From positions 80,587 through 144,586 of the forward strand of contig NZ_JBGCCH010000024.1 of assembly GCF_041261205.1 (NCBI RefSeq): a stretch of DNA of 64,000 nucleotides, in the 5' to 3' direction. This document shows positions 62,704-64,000 of this stretch, in pieces (position 1 is the stretch's first letter; each line of letters begins with the position of its first letter). The position numbers were made by a program, and so were the translations under genes. The notes beneath the pieces were generated by a model. That model searched no databases and was not told the origin of the DNA. It saw only the letters and a list, made by a program, of their open reading frames with translations. The stretch is from Catenulispora sp. MAP5-51 (lineage in GTDB: Bacteria > Actinomycetota > Actinomycetes > Streptomycetales > Catenulisporaceae).

Positions 62704-63519
62704 ATGACCACCACCGAACCGGACGTCGAGTACGTCGAGCAGGCCGTCGGCGACGCCACCAAGGAGCTCTACTTCCCGGTCCCGCCGACCTTCGACGACG
62801 TCGCGGCCGAGCGCCAGTACCGCAAGGAGCAGCTGGCCGCGGGCTTCCGCATCTTCGGCAGGTTCGGCTTCTCCGAGGGCGTGGCCGGGCACATCACGGT
62901 CCGCGACCCGGAGTTCCCGGACACCTTCTGGGTCAACGGTTTCGGCCAGTCCTTCAACCAGATCAAGGCCTCGGACCTGATCCGCTGCGACCACGACGGC
63001 ACCGTCCTGGAGGGCCGCTTCCACGTCAACCGCGCGGCCTTCGTCATCCACGCCGAGGTGCACCGCGCGCGCCCGGACGTGGTCGCCGCCGCGCACTCGC
63101 ACTCCCTGTACGGCAAGGCCTTCGCCTCCCTGGGCATCCCGCTGGACCCGATCACGCAGGACGCCTGCGCCTTCTTCGAGGACCACGGCCTGTACCTCGG
63201 CTACGGCGGCGTGGCCAGCGACGTCGAGGAGGGCAAGCGCATCGGCGCGGCCCTGGCCGGCTACAAGGCCGCGATCCTGCAGAACCACGGCCTGATCACC
63301 GTCGGCGAGTCGGTGGCCGAGGCGGTGTGGTGGTTCGTGACGATGGAGCGCTCGTGCCAGGCGCAGCTGCTGGCGATGGCGGCCGGGACGCCCAAGCACA
63401 TCGACCGCGAGACCGCGCTGATGGTGCGCGAGCAGATCGGCGGCCACTTCGCCGGCTGGTTCCAGGCGCGGCCGCTGTGGGACCAGATCGTGGCCTCCGA
63501 CCCGGACCTGTTCGGCTGA
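62704..63519 (+). CDS. Class II aldolase/adducin family protein
   Basis: A 271-residue protein. FGFSEGVAGHITVRDPE holds the phosphate-binding and Gly-rich part; zinc ligands are the His residues in HAEVHRARPDVVAAAHSHS and the distal NHGLITVG. The FWVNGFGQSFNQIKASDLI segment is typical of the group. Such enzymes act on sugar phosphates or related aldols; some relatives have other roles. GGAAGGG precedes ATG 62704. Divergent from a TetR gene that probably regulates it. Confidence 0.88.
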   Translation: MTTTEPDVEYVEQAVGDATKELYFPVPPTFDDVAAERQYRKEQLAAGFRIFGRFGFSEGVAGHITVRDPEFPDTFWVNGFGQSFNQIKASDLIRCDHDGTVLEGRFHVNRAAFVIHAEVHRARPDVVAAAHSHSLYGKAFASLGIPLDPITQDACAFFEDHGLYLGYGGVASDVEEGKRIGAALAGYKAAILQNHGLITVGESVAEAVWWFVTMERSCQAQLLAMAAGTPKHIDRETALMVREQIGGHFAGWFQARPLWDQIVASDPDLFG

Positions 63520-63542
63520 GGCGCCCCGGCAAAAGGGGCGCC
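63520..63542 (+). terminator. Short hairpin terminator after the aldolase gene
   Basis: Eight-base-pair stem GGCGCCCC/GGGGCGCC (63520-63527 with 63535-63542), loop GGCAAAA, immediately after the stop; no T-tract. Confidence 0.5.
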
Positions 63543-63600
63543 CGGACCTATGTGTGGGTAAGTTCTTCGTGCGGGTGCGGCTGGGGTGGGTGGTTTACAG

Positions 63601-64000
63601 GCGTTTCTTGACGGCTTCGCGCGGGTTTTGCGGGATCCGTTGGTGGCGCGGGTCGGGGGTGGCGCTGGTTTCGCGGGGCGGCGGTGGTGTGGGTAGGTGG
63701 GCGGGTCTAGAGCCACAGTCAACAGCAAAAGCGACAGTCAAGGTCAAGAGCGCCTCCGGCGGCGCCTACGCGGCGAGCGGCGCTCTCTCCGGGGATGGGG
63801 GGGCCGCGTAGTCGGGCGGCGGACGCTGCTTGTGGTCGCCTCTGTCGCGGCTTCCCCGCCGAAGCGACGGGGAATCCGGGACAACCCCGGTCTGTGGTGT
63901 GGACGGGGTCCACTCCGTGAGGCACAGCGGCGGCCAGGCGGTGCGTGCGTGTGGTGCGGGAATCCTTCCCACAGGCCGGGGTTGTCCCGGATTCCCCGTC
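63601..64000 (+). repeat. Dispersed intergenic repeat, copy B
   Basis: The right end of the window, after the aldolase gene, codes for nothing convincing. From about 63741 it matches the 12.4-12.7-kb copy for about 260 bases, and 63601-63660 matches the far end of the inverted copy at 13.1 kb, so the repeat unit is longer than either part. It carries the intact inverted-repeat element at 63866-64000. The window ends inside it. Confidence 0.75.
63866..64000 (+). repeat. Element with 32-base terminal inverted repeats
   Basis: Arms 63866-63897 and 63969-64000 are inverted copies with one mismatch in 32 (core GGGGAATCCGGGACAACCCC). The 71 bases between them match the copy at 12587-12657 at all but eight of 70 positions. 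No coding frame. The size and structure fit a MITE-like element or a stable hairpin RNA. It may extend beyond the window. Confidence 0.7.

Noticed and set aside
63554..63811. Possible 85-residue protein at the right end
   Set aside because: Covers the repeat, lacks a ribosome site, and the composition changes abruptly inside the frame.

Overview
The window is a very GC-rich chromosomal stretch from a filamentous actinomycete. Codon third positions are almost all G or C, many genes start with GTG, and there is an adpA-type developmental regulator beside orn and tRNA-His. LLM-type F420-dependent oxidoreductases, a resuscitation-promoting factor, DUF6230/DUF6114 proteins and many Tat or Sec exported enzymes fit the same group. 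Catenulispora or another Streptomyces relative is likely, but the genus cannot be fixed from the sequence alone. There are no rRNA genes, CRISPR arrays, transposases or recognisable prophage.

Layout. 1-4.3 kb: the second half of a two-gene ABC exporter, a nucleotidyltransferase and a secreted lipase. 4.4-9.7 kb: a HIT protein, then a LacI regulator divergent from a secreted GH92 mannosidase with clear operator palindromes, then an LLM oxidoreductase. 9.9-12.3 kb: a kinase-derived chimeric gene, an acyl-CoA synthetase and an S24/S26-like protein. 12.3-13.2 kb: gene-free and made of two inverted copies of a repeat that recurs at the right end of the window. 13.2-20.5 kb: LysR and PhnW-like genes, then a ROK regulator and a complete xylose-type ABC importer. 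20.9-31.5 kb: mixed genes (pentapeptide protein, LLM oxidoreductase, aminotransferase, P-loop kinase, Rpf with a riboswitch-like leader, Tat phospholipase C, lipoprotein, large secreted protein, ArsR-like regulator). 31.5-36.6 kb: flavin reductase and a cholesterol oxidase operon. 36.7-39.4 kb: an asparagine synthetase fused to a CofE-like ligase domain. 41.5-48.3 kb: glycolate oxidase genes (glcF apart from glcDE) around tRNA-His, orn, a cupin gene and adpA. 48.4-53.0 kb: a TetR-DUF6230-DUF6114 group divergent from three secreted proteins, two of them a recent tandem duplication. 53.2-63.5 kb: phosphotransferase, SDR, BioA, L,D-transpeptidase, aldo-keto reductase with DUF2218, an epimerase-like protein, a MerR/oxidoreductase pair and a TetR/aldolase pair.

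How genes work together. The clearest functional units are the sugar importer with its ROK regulator (likely pentose uptake), the LacI/GH92 pair (extracellular alpha-mannoside use), GlcDEF (glycolate oxidation), the cholesterol oxidase operon, and the TetR-controlled secreted or membrane protein group. Several regulator/target pairs have visible palindromes in their divergent promoters.

Most notable points: the AsnB/CofE-like fusion; a MITE-like inverted-repeat element that supplies the stop codons of two convergent genes; a dispersed repeat family with 32-base terminal inverted repeats; a serine/threonine kinase gene reduced to its nucleotide loop joined to its outer domain; a tandem duplication that carried along the tail of the upstream gene; and a perfect 22-base palindrome in a 19-base promoter spacer, the layout used by MerR regulators, with no MerR gene beside it.
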